DNA from: Brevibacterium zhoupengii
GTDB lineage: Bacteria > Actinomycetota > Actinomycetes > Actinomycetales > Brevibacteriaceae
Assembly: GCF_021117425.1 (NCBI RefSeq)
Contig: NZ_CP088298.1
Location: 2,356,001-2,420,000, forward strand
Length of the DNA stretch: 64,000 nt
Direction of reading: 5' to 3'
The translations under genes and the position numbers were made by a program. Positions 24,189 through 33,604 of this stretch are shown here, piece by piece; position 1 is the first letter of the stretch, and every line of letters begins with the position of its first letter. The notes under the pieces are model-generated. The model ran no database searches, was not told the origin of the DNA, and saw only the letters and a program-made list of their open reading frames with translations.

Positions 24189-25823
24189 CGGGTACACCTC
24201 GGCGATATCCGTCTCCAGCGGAACCGCAGGTGCTCCTCGAGTCGTATCCAAGTGCATCATCCGCAGATGAGTCACTCGCTCGCCCTTGCGTCCTGAGATC
24301 CGGGCCCATTCATCGGGGTTCGTCGTATTGGGCAGATCTTCGTGCTCGCTGAATTCCTCGGCGATGGCCTCTTCGAAGTGGCTCGGCTGCAGACCACGTT
24401 CACCCGTCTCCAACAGCGATTTGATCGCGCTCTTCTTCGCCCGGTCCACGATGTTGTGGATCATGGCACCGGAGGCGAAGTCCGCGAAGTGCAGGACTTC
24501 CTTCGCTCCGTCGGCATAGGTGACTTCGACGAATTCGTTCTCCGGCGACAGGGCGAACATGCGATCGACACAGAACGAGATCAGGGACGACACCGCCTCG
24601 GCGGGGGTCTCGTGTCCTGACAGCACGCTCGGGTGCAGCGGCAGATCGACGGTGAGGTACTTTTCGAAGATGTCTCGGGCAGCATCAGCATCAGGACGTT
24701 CGATGCGGATCTTCACATCCAGGCGTCCCGGACGCAGAATGGCCGGGTCGATGAGATCCTCACGGTTCGAAGCGCCGATGACGATGACGTTGTCGAGCTG
24801 TTCGACACCATCGATCTCGGTCAGCAGCTGCGGCACGATCGTCGTCTCCACATCCGAGGACTTGCCGGTGCCGCGCGTGCGGAACAGGGACTCCATCTCA
24901 TCGAAGAAGACGACGACGGGGAACCCGGCCGAGGCCTTCTCCCTGGCCCGGGCGAAGATGAGTCGCAGCTGACGTTCAGTCTCACCGACGTACTTGTCGA
25001 GCAGCTCGGGGCCCTTGATGTTGAGGAAGTAGGTCTTACGGGACTGGCCGGCGCCGGTCCGATCTGCCAGCGAGTTGGCCACGGCCTTCGCGATCAGCGT
25101 CTTCCCGCAGCCGGGAGGGCCGTAGAGCAGGATGCCCTTTGGTGGTTTGAGACCGTGCTCGGTGTAGAGCTGAGGGTGTTCGAAAGGCAGCTCCACCGCG
25201 TCCTTGATCTGACCGATCTGATCGGCCAGTCCCCCAATATCGGAGTAGGTGATGTCCGGGACCTCTTCGAGCAGCAGCGAGGAGACTTCCGGCTTCTCAA
25301 CGACCTGGAGGGCGTAGTGAGTGCGGGTGTCGACGACGACGGCGTCTCCGACGCGCAGTCCCGAGTCGATGAGATCCTCGCCGAGGATGAAGACCTGCTC
25401 ATCATCGCCGGGTGCGCCGACGAGGATGCGAGTGTCGTCGACGAACTCACGCACGTTGACGACCGAGCCCACCGGGGCGAAGGAGCCGGTTCCGATGATG
25501 ACGAGACCTTCGGAGAGCAGCACGTCGGTGCCGGCACGCAGCTGTACAGGGTCCACCTCGGGGCCGACGGCGACGCGCATTCTGCGTCCGCCGACGATGA
25601 CGTCTGCGCTCACTCCCTTGTCACCGAGCGCGATGAGCGTGCCCCAGTTGTTCGGGGGCTCCGTCAGCCGACGGGCCTCTTCCTTGATCCTGTTGAGCTC
25701 ATCGCGTGCTGTGCGCAGGGTCTTCGACAGGGCCTCGTTGCGTTTACCGGCACTGAAGAGCTGTTGGCGCAATGCCGCAGTGTCCTCGCGCTGACGTTTG
25801 GCTTCGGGCGTGGTCTCGGTCAT
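24171..25823 (-). CDS. arc: Proteasomal AAA+ ATPase ARC/Mpa
   Basis: The 550-residue hexameric ATPase recognises Pup and feeds substrates to the 20S core. It has an N-terminal coiled coil (about 5-50), an OB-fold interdomain (about 55-185) and an AAA module with Walker A GPPGCGKT, Walker [10 protein letters not shown], the arginine-finger region and RPGRLDVKI. The C-terminus reads [10 protein letters not shown]; the QYL tail that M. tuberculosis Mpa uses to dock on the proteasome is not present. Its start overlaps trmI (ATGA). The 3' end is duplicated in the adjacent non-coding sequence. Confidence 0.95.
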   Translation of the reverse strand: MTETTPEAKRQREDTAALRQQLFSAGKRNEALSKTLRTARDELNRIKEEARRLTEPPNNWGTLIALGDKGVSADVIVGGRRMRVAVGPEVDPVQLRAGTDVLLSEGLVIIGTGSFAPVGSVVNVREFVDDTRILVGAPGDDEQVFILGEDLIDSGLRVGDAVVVDTRTHYALQVVEKPEVSSLLLEEVPDITYSDIGGLADQIGQIKDAVELPFEHPQLYTEHGLKPPKGILLYGPPGCGKTLIAKAVANSLADRTGAGQSRKTYFLNIKGPELLDKYVGETERQLRLIFARAREKASAGFPVVVFFDEMESLFRTRGTGKSSDVETTIVPQLLTEIDGVEQLDNVIVIGASNREDLIDPAILRPGRLDVKIRIERPDADAARDIFEKYLTVDLPLHPSVLSGHETPAEAVSSLISFCVDRMFALSPENEFVEVTYADGAKEVLHFADFASGAMIHNIVDRAKKSAIKSLLETGERGLQPSHFEEAIAEEFSEHEDLPNTTNPDEWARISGRKGERVTHLRMMHLDTTRGAPAVPLETDIAEVYPNSDLV

Positions 25824-26857
25824 TGGTCCTCCTTCGACCCTTGAGTGTCCGACTCGGGAGTCGACACGTCGTGGTCCAACCGTTTACCTGCCTCGCGCAT
25901 GACGCGACGCAGCTTCTTTCCCTGTGCGACTCTGGCGCCGACGGCTTCGTTGGTGACTTCCGGCTTCGTCCAGGCATCTAAGTCTTCGCTCGATGCGGGG
26001 GCACCCTGAGGTCGCTTCTTCTTCTCCAACGGGGCGACTCCCGGCGCCATGCGTCGGGCGATGACGAGGAAACCGGTGTGGGCGATCATCCGATGATCGG
26101 GACGGACAGCGAGTCCATCCACGTGCCAGCCTCTGACCATGGCCTCCATCGACTGAGGTTCGCTGAAGCACTCGGTGTCCCGCAGCGCCTCAACGAAGCG
26201 GGAGAGCTGGGGCACGGTGGCCACATAGGCGATGACGACTCCCCCGGGCGCCAATGCCCCGCTTACCGCCTCGAGTGTGTTCCACGGTGTGAGCATGTCG
26301 AGGACGACTCGGTCGACGGTGCCGGGCTCATAGGCCTGCGGCAGCTCCTCGCTCAGGTCTCCCACGGTGACCGACCAGTTCTCAGGACGGCCGTCGAAGA
26401 AATCGGCGATGTTCCCGGCTGCGATGGTCGCGAACTCCTCGCGCAGTTCGAAGGAGTGAAGCGTTCCAGTGGGACCGACTGCCCGCAGCAGGGCCATGGA
26501 CAGCGCCCCGGACCCGACTCCTGCTTCGACGACGACTGCACCGGGGTAGATATCGCCGAGGGTGACGATGAGACCGGAGTCTTTGGGATAGACGACCGCG
26601 GCTCCGCGGGGCATGGACAGGACGAAGTCCTCATAGCGGGGACGGAAGACCTGGAAGTCGATGCCCCCGGTGTTCGAGACGATGATGCCTTCGGAGCGAC
26701 CGATGATGGCGTCGTGCTCGATGAGTCCCTTGTGGGTGTGGAACAGCTCTCCGGGAGCGAGCACGATTGTATGCATACGCCCCTTGGGGTCGGTGAGCTG
26801 AATCTTCTCGCCGACCTTCAGGGCCCGACGGGGTTCGGTATGGCTTGCCTCAGTCAT
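25820..26857 (-). CDS. trmI: tRNA (adenine58-N1)-methyltransferase TrmI
   Basis: The 345-residue enzyme would methylate A58 in the T-loop of tRNA. It has an N-terminal beta domain ([29 protein letters not shown]) and a Rossmann methyltransferase core ([58 protein letters not shown]). A charged tail of about 60 residues extends the usual length. It is upstream of and coupled to the ATPase gene, as in many actinomycetes. A TAGAGT box (26872-26867, minus strand) lies near the ATG. Confidence 0.93.
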   Translation of the reverse strand: MTEASHTEPRRALKVGEKIQLTDPKGRMHTIVLAPGELFHTHKGLIEHDAIIGRSEGIIVSNTGGIDFQVFRPRYEDFVLSMPRGAAVVYPKDSGLIVTLGDIYPGAVVVEAGVGSGALSMALLRAVGPTGTLHSFELREEFATIAAGNIADFFDGRPENWSVTVGDLSEELPQAYEPGTVDRVVLDMLTPWNTLEAVSGALAPGGVVIAYVATVPQLSRFVEALRDTECFSEPQSMEAMVRGWHVDGLAVRPDHRMIAHTGFLVIARRMAPGVAPLEKKKRPQGAPASSEDLDAWTKPEVTNEAVGARVAQGKKLRRVMREAGKRLDHDVSTPESDTQGSKEDQ

Positions 26858-26903
26858 GATGCGTCCACTCTACGCTGATGGGAAGTGTCTCAGCACACCT
26901 GGT

Positions 26904-28064
26904 TCAGGCTGCGAGAAGCTCGTCGAAGAATTCCTGCAGGTCGATCACGCCCACGAGAGTGTTCTCGTCCATGACCAGGCTGAACTGTGCCTTGGGGCGA
27001 TGGGTCAGCGACTCCAGCAGATGGGGTGCGGTGATGTCCTTCGGGACACCGATCCAACCAGCCAGCGGGCGAGCGACCTCACCGGCTGGAACCTGGTCCA
27101 AGGACTCGGCGAGGCGGCCGGCAGCGGCGTGCCTGTCGACGAGACCGTAGGGCAGGCCCTTCTGGTCGAGGACGACGATGAGCGTGCGTTCCTTCGCATT
27201 GCCCAACGTGTTCGCGTAGTCGAGCGTGTCGGCAAGATCTGCGTCCCAGGTCGCGGCGATAGCGGGCTGGATCACCTGCGAAAGATCGTAGGTCTCCATC
27301 TTCCGAGCCCGCTTCGCATGAGTCGCAGCGTCTCCAGCGGAGAACCACAGCATGATGGCGATGAGGGACATCCACGCCACCGTCAGAGGATCGGGACGCT
27401 CACCTGCCAGCAGCGGGGTGATGACCGACCAGCCGATGAAGCCGACGGCGATGACCCGCCCGACCCAGCTGGCGACGATCGTGCCCAGATACTGCGAGCC
27501 GGTCAGCCTCCACATCAGAGCCTGCAGCGCCCAGCCTCCGTCGAGCGGAATGCCCGGCAGCAGGTTGATCGCACCGAGGGCGACGTTGGCGAAGGTGACC
27601 GCGATGAGCAGGAGCCACGGCACCGAGGTCGGTGAGACCGCACTCAGACACCACCAGCCCAGCAGCGCCAGCACGATATTGACGATCGGACCGACGATGG
27701 AGATGACGAAGCTGGTCAGCGCTGCCTTGTCACGAGGATTGTCGGCCTGCGGCTCGAACCGGGTGAATCCACCCCAGATGTTGAGTTCGATCGCGGCGAC
27801 CTTCAGCCCGTAGAACTGACCGGCGACGCCGTGTGCCAGTTCGTGGAGGAAGACCGAACCGAACAGGAGGACCGCATAGGCGAAGGCAACGAACCAGGCC
27901 CATATGCCGAGGTCGGGTCGGACAGTGTTCACCCACGGGGCGAACAGGATCGTGATCACGATGGCGGCGAGGAACCAGGACCAAGCCAGGATCACCGGGG
28001 CGCCGAGAACAGTCCCCAGGCGCAAGCCCGAAGAGGCACCAGTCTGGTGATTTTTCGCGGCCAT
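26904..28064 (-). CDS. Site-2-protease-like M50 metallopeptidase with CBS-like domains
   Basis: The 386-residue polytopic membrane protein has the zinc motif HELAH (about residue 75) and the third ligand in LLPGIPLDGGW (about 168-178), both intact. A C-terminal soluble region of about 130 residues (from about 255) looks like a CBS pair, with VVLDQKGLPYGLVDR and LVMDENTLVGVIDLQEFF. Proteases of this type cleave membrane-embedded substrates; the CBS pair may sense nucleotides. It lies directly downstream of the RecB-like gene promoter region in divergent orientation. The substrate is unknown. Confidence 0.88.
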   Translation of the reverse strand: MAAKNHQTGASSGLRLGTVLGAPVILAWSWFLAAIVITILFAPWVNTVRPDLGIWAWFVAFAYAVLLFGSVFLHELAHGVAGQFYGLKVAAIELNIWGGFTRFEPQADNPRDKAALTSFVISIVGPIVNIVLALLGWWCLSAVSPTSVPWLLLIAVTFANVALGAINLLPGIPLDGGWALQALMWRLTGSQYLGTIVASWVGRVIAVGFIGWSVITPLLAGERPDPLTVAWMSLIAIMLWFSAGDAATHAKRARKMETYDLSQVIQPAIAATWDADLADTLDYANTLGNAKERTLIVVLDQKGLPYGLVDRHAAAGRLAESLDQVPAGEVARPLAGWIGVPKDITAPHLLESLTHRPKAQFSLVMDENTLVGVIDLQEFFDELLAA

Positions 28065-28141
28065 GGAAGGAGTTCCTCTTGCTTGGGGTCGGGTCTACTC
28101 AGCCTAACAGCGACAGGGTCCTCGACGTGTTCTGACGCGTC

Positions 28142-28164
28142 GTGTCAGGGCAAGTCGTTAGAGT
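28142..28164 (+). promoter_or_regulatory. PafBC-type promoter of the RecB-like nuclease gene
   Basis: GTGTCAGGG (28142-28150), eight bases, then TAGAGT (28159-28164). The spacing and the TAnnnT box match the RecA-NDp consensus; the upstream element has one mismatch at a weaker position. The ATG at 28171 lies six bases after the -10, indicating a leaderless mRNA. Confidence 0.55.
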
Positions 28165-28170
28165 AGTCAC

Positions 28171-28980
28171 ATGGCCGAGCTGATCAGTCTTTCGCCCTCA
28201 CGGGCCAATGACTTCGTACAATGTCCCTTGAAGTTTAGATTCCGCAGCATCGACAAGCTGCCGGAGCCGCCTTCGCAGGCCGCTTTCAGAGGCACAGTCG
28301 TCCATTCTGTGCTCGAAAAGCTCTTCGAGCTGCCTGCCGCGCGGCGGACCCAGGACGTCGCCGAGTCACTGCTTCGTCCCAGCTGGGACGAGCTCGTCGA
28401 CAAGGACCCGGAAGTCCTGGAGATCTTCGGAGACGAGAGCGAGAAGGAGAGCTTCTTCACAACCGCCGCAAATCTGCTGCGCGCCTATTTCACTCTCGAG
28501 TTCCCCGAGCACCTCGAACCGGAGCAGACGGAGAAGTACGTTCGCACCCAGCTCGACAACGGTCTCGAGCTGCGCGGCTTCATCGACCGCGTCGATGTCG
28601 CCCCGGGCGGCGAGAAGCGTCTGGTCGACTACAAGACCGGCAAACAGCCCAAACCCCAATACGGCAGGGAAGCTCACTTCCAGATGGGCTTCTACGCCCT
28701 CGTCGAATATCGGCTCACGGGTGAACTCGTCCACACCCTGCAACTCATGTACCTGGGCTCGCAGTCCATCCTCAAGTCTCATCCCACGATGAGTGACATC
28801 GAGCGCACGCAGTTTGAGATCGAGTCGATCTGGAAAGACATCATCGCCTCCGCCGAGGCGGATCGCTGGCGTCCGAAGAAGTCACCGCTGTGCAATTGGT
28901 GCAACTTCAAACCGCTGTGCCCGGCGTGGGGGAACACTCCCCCACCGACACCAGAGATCACACGGATAGTCGGGACGTGA
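28171..28980 (+). CDS. RecB-family PD-(D/E)XK exonuclease with predicted Fe-S cluster
   Basis: The 269-residue protein contains one nuclease domain. An N-terminal Cys (SRANDFVQCPLKFRF) pairs with a C-terminal LCNWCNFKPLCPAW cluster, four Cys in all, as in AddB- or Cas4-like Fe-S nucleases. The catalytic core is GFIDRVDVAPGGEKRLVDYKTGK, with the Asp and DYKTGK (Asp-x-Lys) residues. A DNA repair role is likely given the family and the damage-type promoter. M. tuberculosis Rv2119 is the likely counterpart. The last 23 bases overlap the convergent HAD gene. Confidence 0.9.
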   Translation: MAELISLSPSRANDFVQCPLKFRFRSIDKLPEPPSQAAFRGTVVHSVLEKLFELPAARRTQDVAESLLRPSWDELVDKDPEVLEIFGDESEKESFFTTAANLLRAYFTLEFPEHLEPEQTEKYVRTQLDNGLELRGFIDRVDVAPGGEKRLVDYKTGKQPKPQYGREAHFQMGFYALVEYRLTGELVHTLQLMYLGSQSILKSHPTMSDIERTQFEIESIWKDIIASAEADRWRPKKSPLCNWCNFKPLCPAWGNTPPPTPEITRIVGT

Positions 28981-29617
28981 GTTCCTGCAGGTCAGCAACG
29001 CTGCGCCCTTCAAGGGTCGACCACAGGTTCCGGCCGGGGCGCTGTTCGAGCTCAACTAGGTGAGGGATACCGATGGCGATGGTCCCGGCCGCCTCTGCAC
29101 TGGCCAGACCGGGCTTTGAGTCCTCAAGCGCCACGCAGGCTCCCGGTTCCAGGCCCAGCAGCGCAGCTCCCTTGATGTAGGGCTCGGGATCCGGCTTGCC
29201 CGCGCTGACCTCGTCACCGGCGATGAGCCCGACAAAGCTGCCCTCCGGACATGCGGAGATGACGGCTTCGGCGAGCCGGCGATAGGACATCGTGACCATC
29301 ACACACGGAATGCCGGCCGTCACGATCGCGGCAAGGAACTCGAGGGCTCCCGGACGGAACGGCACCGATTTCTCGATCTTCGCTACAACCTCGTCGAGGA
29401 GGATGTCGACGATCTCTCGGGCAGGCAGTTCGAGTCCCGCATCCTGCATCATCGCTGCAGAGGTGAGCAGATCATTGCCCACGAATTCCAGTCCCTGCTC
29501 TTCGGACCAGGCAATGCCGTGAGCATTCAGCAGTTCGGTCTCGGCCCTGATCCAATACGGTTCCGTATCGACCAGTGTTCCATCCATGTCCCACAGGACT
29601 GCGGCAGGATTCGTCAT
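28958..29617 (-). CDS. HAD-superfamily phosphatase (beta-phosphoglucomutase-like)
   Basis: The 219-residue HAD hydrolase has motif I VLWDMDGTLVDTEP (nucleophile Asp), motif II VMVTMSY, a conserved Lys in AGKPDPEPY and motif III VALEDSKPGLASAEAAG. The cap is the small helical type of sugar-phosphate phosphatases and beta-phosphoglucomutases; the substrate cannot be determined. The ATG at 29617 follows a TACGCT box by six bases (leaderless). It is divergent from the PAC2 gene with only 22 bases between the starts. Confidence 0.88.
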   Translation of the reverse strand: MTNPAAVLWDMDGTLVDTEPYWIRAETELLNAHGIAWSEEQGLEFVGNDLLTSAAMMQDAGLELPAREIVDILLDEVVAKIEKSVPFRPGALEFLAAIVTAGIPCVMVTMSYRRLAEAVISACPEGSFVGLIAGDEVSAGKPDPEPYIKGAALLGLEPGACVALEDSKPGLASAEAAGTIAIGIPHLVELEQRPGRNLWSTLEGRSVADLQELTSRLSV

Positions 29618-29619
29618 GA

Positions 29620-29637
29620 TTCCAGCGTAATCTGGAA
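29620..29637. promoter_or_regulatory. Inverted repeat and two -10 boxes between HAD and PAC2 genes
   Basis: TTCCAG and CTGGAA form a 6-bp inverted repeat spaced by 6 bases. TAATCT (plus strand, 29628-29633) and TACGCT (minus strand, 29629-29624) each lie six bases from the divergent ATG codons, so both genes look leaderless and share this element. Confidence 0.45.
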
Positions 29638-29639
29638 GC

Positions 29640-30470
29640 ATGACTTTTCTTCCATCAGGGTCCGGGGCACTCGTGTTCATCGCCTTCGAAGGGCAGGATG
29701 CGGATGCTTCCGAAGCCGCAAGTTCGCTGGTCAAGGATCTCATCGATGCGTGGGAACTCAACGACAGTGAGATCTTGGACACCGACGGCTTCTATGAGTT
29801 CAGATTCTCAGAACCTGAGATCGTGCGGGATGAATCGAACCGTGCCACGATCGCCTGGCCGGGAATCGAAGTCCATCGGGGCCAGCACCTGGGTACCCCG
29901 ATCACCATCATTCAGGGGCATGAGCCGGGGCTGAAGTGGCGCGAGTTCCTCTCCCTCATCCTCGCCGAGGTCACCGCCGAGGATTGCGTGGTCCTGCTCG
30001 GAGGTCTGCACGCTGAGGTTCCACACACGCGACCGCTGCCTGTCGTCGCGAACACCGAAGACATTCGGCTCGCCACCTATCTGGGCATCGATGTCAACGG
30101 GTATTCGGGTCCGATCGGCATTCTCGGTCTCCTCGGCGTCGAATGCGCCAGACGCGGGCTGCAAGCGATCAACCTGTGGGTCGGCGTGCCCGACTATCTC
30201 ACCGATTCCCCCTCGCCCAAGGCAGAGCTGGCGCTCGCCTCGGCGGTGGAGAAGCACACGGGGATCGAGATCGACATTCCCGTACTCGAGGAAGAGAGCA
30301 GGGCCTGGGAACTCGGCGCTGATGAACTGGTCGCGCTCAACCCGCATCTTGTGGAGCTGCTCAAGGGACTCGAGCAGCTCAATGATTCCACTGAGCTGCC
30401 CGAAGCCAGCGGCGATGCGATCGCCGCTGAGTTCGAGCGCTACCTGCGCAAACGCGGCCGCGAAAGGTAG
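29640..30470 (+). CDS. PAC2 family protein
   Basis: The 276-residue soluble protein belongs to the PAC2 family, related to eukaryotic proteasome assembly chaperones. Recognisable features are the GALVFIAFEGQDADASEAASSL start, the VVLLGGLHAEVPHTRPLPVV segment and GYSGPIGILGLLGVECARRGLQAINLWVGVPDYL. Its occurrence near proteasome genes is suggestive, but no role in bacterial proteasome assembly can be claimed from sequence. M. tuberculosis Rv2125 occupies an equivalent position. Confidence 0.88.
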   Translation: MTFLPSGSGALVFIAFEGQDADASEAASSLVKDLIDAWELNDSEILDTDGFYEFRFSEPEIVRDESNRATIAWPGIEVHRGQHLGTPITIIQGHEPGLKWREFLSLILAEVTAEDCVVLLGGLHAEVPHTRPLPVVANTEDIRLATYLGIDVNGYSGPIGILGLLGVECARRGLQAINLWVGVPDYLTDSPSPKAELALASAVEKHTGIEIDIPVLEEESRAWELGADELVALNPHLVELLKGLEQLNDSTELPEASGDAIAAEFERYLRKRGRER

Positions 30471-30506
30471 TCAGGCCCTCAGAGCCGAACAGACCCTCAG
30501 AGTCGG

Positions 30507-31766
30507 TCAGGCGTGCAGATCGATGCCGAGCAGGGCGTCGACGGCGTCGGCGACCCTGTCTCCACACACCGGCGCGGTCTCTGCCGCGGGTGAGTCAGCA
30601 TAGTGCTCGGCCCATTCGTCGAGAATGCCCAATGCACGGGGGCTGTCGAGGTCATCTGCCAGGGATTCGCGCAGCAGGCCGATGATGTGCCCGCGCAGCC
30701 CCTCACGACACTCCGCTTCGCACATCGCCGCATGTCTCCAGGCATTCAGTCGCGCCGAGGCGGTTTCCAGGAGGTCATCGGTGAAGATCCAGTCGCTGCG
30801 GTAGTGGTTCGACAGCAGCACTGTGCGAATGACCATCGGATCGACGCCCTGTTCGCGCAGCTTCGACACGAGCACCAGATTGCCCTTGGATTTGCTCATC
30901 TTCTCGCCCTGGTATCCGACCATGCCGGTATGCATGTAGGTCCGGGCCAGGGGCGTCTGCTTCCATGCGGCCGCGTGGGCTGCGCTCATTTCATGGTGTG
31001 GGAACACGAGGTCGCTACCGCCGCCTTGGACGTCGACGGGAAGCCCGGCATAGTTGTTGGCGATGACGGTGCATTCGATGTGCCACCCCGGGCGCCCCGG
31101 CCCGAGCTTGCCGCCGTCCCAGGACGGTTCGCCCTCACGTGCGGCTTTCCATAGCAGCGGGTCGATTTCGCTGTCCTTGCCCGGCGTCTCCGGATCTCCG
31201 CCGCGTTCGGCGGAGAGTTTGGCCATCGTCGCCCGGTCGTCGTGACTGACGCTGCCGAAGGGCGGATTGATCGGGGTGGACACCCGGTAGTACACGTCGC
31301 CGTTGTCGAGGGTGTAGGCGGCTCGTGATTCGACGAGATCCTCGACTGCCTTCACGATCTGCTCGACGGACTCGACGACGCCGATGTAGCTCTGAGGAGG
31401 AAGGACGCGCAGTGCGCTCATGTCCTCGCGGAAGAGCTCGATCTGAGACTCGGCGAGTTCACGCCAATCGACACCCGTCGCGTCGGCCCTCTCAAGCAGG
31501 GGGTCATCGACGTCGGTGGTGTTCTGCACATAGACCACGTCGAGTCCCGCATCGCGCCAAACCCGGTTGAGCAGGTCGAACGCGACATAGGTTGCGGCGT
31601 GACCGAGGTGGGTGGCGTCGTACGGGGTGATTCCACATACATAGAGACCGGCCGCCTGGTCACGCCCTTTGAGTCTGCGTGGGCTCCGAGTGCCGGTGTC
31701 GAAGACCGTCGGCACCTTTCCGGAGCTGGTGAGGCGGGGTAGCTGAGGTTCGGACCATGACTTCAC
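30507..31766 (-). CDS. mshC: L-cysteine:1D-myo-inositol 2-amino-2-deoxy-glucopyranoside ligase MshC
   Basis: The 419-residue enzyme performs the ATP-dependent ligation of cysteine to GlcN-inositol in mycothiol synthesis. It is a paralogue of cysteinyl-tRNA synthetase: [24 protein letters not shown] includes the zinc Cys and HIGH-like motif, [11 protein letters not shown] and [13 protein letters not shown] hold the other zinc ligands, and EKMSKSKGN is the KMSKS loop. GTG at 31766 gives the family start (MKSWSEP). The SCO1664-type gene precedes it, as in other actinomycetes. Confidence 0.94.
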   Translation of the reverse strand: MKSWSEPQLPRLTSSGKVPTVFDTGTRSPRRLKGRDQAAGLYVCGITPYDATHLGHAATYVAFDLLNRVWRDAGLDVVYVQNTTDVDDPLLERADATGVDWRELAESQIELFREDMSALRVLPPQSYIGVVESVEQIVKAVEDLVESRAAYTLDNGDVYYRVSTPINPPFGSVSHDDRATMAKLSAERGGDPETPGKDSEIDPLLWKAAREGEPSWDGGKLGPGRPGWHIECTVIANNYAGLPVDVQGGGSDLVFPHHEMSAAHAAAWKQTPLARTYMHTGMVGYQGEKMSKSKGNLVLVSKLREQGVDPMVIRTVLLSNHYRSDWIFTDDLLETASARLNAWRHAAMCEAECREGLRGHIIGLLRESLADDLDSPRALGILDEWAEHYADSPAAETAPVCGDRVADAVDALLGIDLHA

Positions 31767-31813
31767 GGAGACCAGCCTAACCGAGTCATAGCAGAACGGC
31801 ACTTCCTGCCGCA

Positions 31814-31838
31814 GACGTTTCTCGCCGACGTTTCTCGC
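31814..31838. repeat. 12-base tandem repeat after the SCO1664-family gene
   Basis: GACGTTTCTCGC occurs at 31814-31825 and 31827-31838, with one base between, immediately beyond the stop codon at 31840. Confidence 0.85.
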
Positions 31839-31839
31839 G

Positions 31840-32652
31840 TTAGATCGGCGGCCAGGGAATGACGGTCCGATCCTCGGGTGGTTCGGGAAAGGTTCCGAAC
31901 TCTCCCAGCGTCTCGGCGCGGTGCTGCAGGCTCTCGATTTCGTCCTCGTCCAGACACTCATCCAGCGCGGCGACCAGCTCAGTGGGCATGCGTGCCACCT
32001 CGTCGAGGGCATCGAATTCTTCGACCCGGAATGACGATCGAGAGAAACCCCACAGAACAGTCCGCAGCTTCTCCTCGGCATGGAATGTCAGACCGTTGTC
32101 GATCCCGTAGCTGCCGATGCTGGCCGGGCCGCTGCCCGGCAGGTAGCTGCCGGTGATGATATGGCCGGCTTTTCGGTCGGCGTTGTTGGCAAGGAGGTCG
32201 AAGAAGGCGATCGCACGGAGTCGGTCCCCGGTGTCGTGGGACAGTACGAGGTCGGTGCCGTCCTCGGTGCGCAGGGCGAACATCGGGGTGTGATCTGCCG
32301 GGATGGCATTGACCGCGGTGAGAGACACGGCGTCATCGTCACCGCCGTCCTCGACGTAGGCCTGCAGGGAACCTAGCCCTGCCCCCAGATCATCGCGCAG
32401 GACGGTCGGCGGAACCACATTGAGGTCGAGGTGCGAGCTCAGCCGGTAGGACGCTGCTTCACGCAATGACAGGGTGTGCAGCGGAAAGTCGGCGAGGGGG
32501 CGTTCTCCCGATGCCGGTTTGTAGACGGCTTTGAGGTGTGTCCCGGCATGGTCGACGACCACCAGGCGGGTGTCGTTGCTGGCCCGTGGGATCGCTCCCA
32601 TCACGGTGCAGGCGCCTTCTTCCAGAGCCTGCCTGGCGAAATCTTCGTGCAT
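31840..32652 (-). CDS. SCO1664 family protein (kinase-like fold)
   Basis: The 270-residue soluble protein matches the SCO1664 family, related to PI3/PI4-kinase-like folds: AVYKPASGERPLADFP resembles a nucleotide-binding Lys segment, and AFFDLLANNADRKAGHII with SYGIDNGLTFH resembles the catalytic and metal-binding loops. The biochemical role is unknown. It lies 5 bases downstream of the DUF3090 gene and upstream of mshC, a conserved trio. Confidence 0.87.
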   Translation of the reverse strand: MHEDFARQALEEGACTVMGAIPRASNDTRLVVVDHAGTHLKAVYKPASGERPLADFPLHTLSLREAASYRLSSHLDLNVVPPTVLRDDLGAGLGSLQAYVEDGGDDDAVSLTAVNAIPADHTPMFALRTEDGTDLVLSHDTGDRLRAIAFFDLLANNADRKAGHIITGSYLPGSGPASIGSYGIDNGLTFHAEEKLRTVLWGFSRSSFRVEEFDALDEVARMPTELVAALDECLDEDEIESLQHRAETLGEFGTFPEPPEDRTVIPWPPI

Positions 32653-32657
32653 GAGAT

Positions 32658-33221
32658 TCAGGTGCGCGCAATCCCGTTGGCACGGGGGCACAGGTGGCCT
32701 TCTGGCTCCAACGGCAGCGAGCAGAAGGGGCAGTCGCCACGACCGGCGGAGACGACCTGATCGGCTCGGCGCGCGAACTCGCGGGAACCGGCGGCGTCGA
32801 GAACGATGCGCAGCACCTCCCGGTCCACTTCATCATCGTCTGGTTCTGCCGAGGTGCCCGACTGAGCATCCTCCTCGGTGAGTTCGAAACATTCGACGAC
32901 GAGTTCATGGGCGACGGTGTCCCAGCCCAGGCTCATGGTCCCGACCCGGAACTCGGGTTCGATCGGCACGTTGAGCCCGGCATTGTCGATGCGTTCGTCG
33001 ATGGCCGACTGGGGCACTCGCGCCGCCGGGTCTTTGACCATGACCATGTCGAGGAGTTCGGTGATCCGATCGGCGAGGATCTCGACCTGCTCCTTCTCCA
33101 CCACCACCGTAGTCAGTGAGCTTCCTGATTTCGCCTGCAAGAGGAACGTTCGCTCGCCGGGCAGACCGATCGTGCCGACGACGAAACGTTCTGGGGTGGG
33201 GTGGTCGTACAAAGCTGCCAT
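32658..33221 (-). CDS. DUF3090 family protein with a C-terminal zinc-binding motif
   Basis: The 187-residue protein matches DUF3090 across its length (YDHPTPERFVVGTIGLPGERTFLLQAKSG start). It ends in CPFCSLPLEPEGHLCPRANG, a Cys-x2-Cys-x8-His-x-Cys arrangement that probably binds zinc. An acidic insert (about 125-140) is specific to this protein. The function is unknown; it is probably co-transcribed with the SCO1664 gene and mshC. Confidence 0.88.
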   Translation of the reverse strand: MAALYDHPTPERFVVGTIGLPGERTFLLQAKSGSSLTTVVVEKEQVEILADRITELLDMVMVKDPAARVPQSAIDERIDNAGLNVPIEPEFRVGTMSLGWDTVAHELVVECFELTEEDAQSGTSAEPDDDEVDREVLRIVLDAAGSREFARRADQVVSAGRGDCPFCSLPLEPEGHLCPRANGIART

Positions 33222-33243
33222 GCCTTCAGCCTAGTTCAAAGAC

Positions 33244-33272
33244 TTACATGTCCGACTTCCCTGGGATACATT
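33244..33272 (+). promoter_or_regulatory. Promoter of the acidic protein gene
   Basis: TTACAT (33244-33249), 17 bases, then TACATT (33267-33272). The ATG at 33279 is six bases after the -10, consistent with leaderless transcription. Confidence 0.45.
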
Positions 33273-33278
33273 TGAGTC

Positions 33279-33560
33279 ATGAGCACTGATCCTCGTGAGG
33301 CCCTGGACGCATTCCTCGAAGCAGTGGGTGAGCACTTCGCTGCATCCGCACACCGCAATGGAGACCAAGACCCCCGTGTCGAAGCCGCCTACATGGCCTT
33401 AGCCGATGCCTTCGAAATCTATGAGGACGCGATTTACACCGCGTACGACGAGGTCACTCCGTTCGAGCTCTTCGACGATGTCGAAGATGCCAAGGAAGAT
33501 GACGATGACAACGACCTCGATGGCGACTTCGCCGTCGACGACGATGACGAGGACGACTGA
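33279..33560 (+). CDS. Small acidic protein of unknown function
   Basis: The 93-residue protein has a helical N-terminal part (about 1-65, with VEAAYMALADAFEIYEDAIYTAYDEVTPFELFD) and a tail made almost entirely of Asp and Glu. Similar short proteins occur at this position in related genomes and are sometimes labelled primosomal; I cannot support that label. It has no membrane segment and no Cys. Confidence 0.75.
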   Translation: MSTDPREALDAFLEAVGEHFAASAHRNGDQDPRVEAAYMALADAFEIYEDAIYTAYDEVTPFELFDDVEDAKEDDDDNDLDGDFAVDDDDEDD

Positions 33561-33604
33561 GCATCTTCGATCCTGCCTGAAACCTGGTCAGTCAGACTGC
33601 AGGC

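Noticed and set aside
24633..25844. 403-codon open frame opposite the ARC ATPase gene
   Set aside because: Antisense shadow of a conserved AAA+ gene with no recognisable motifs.
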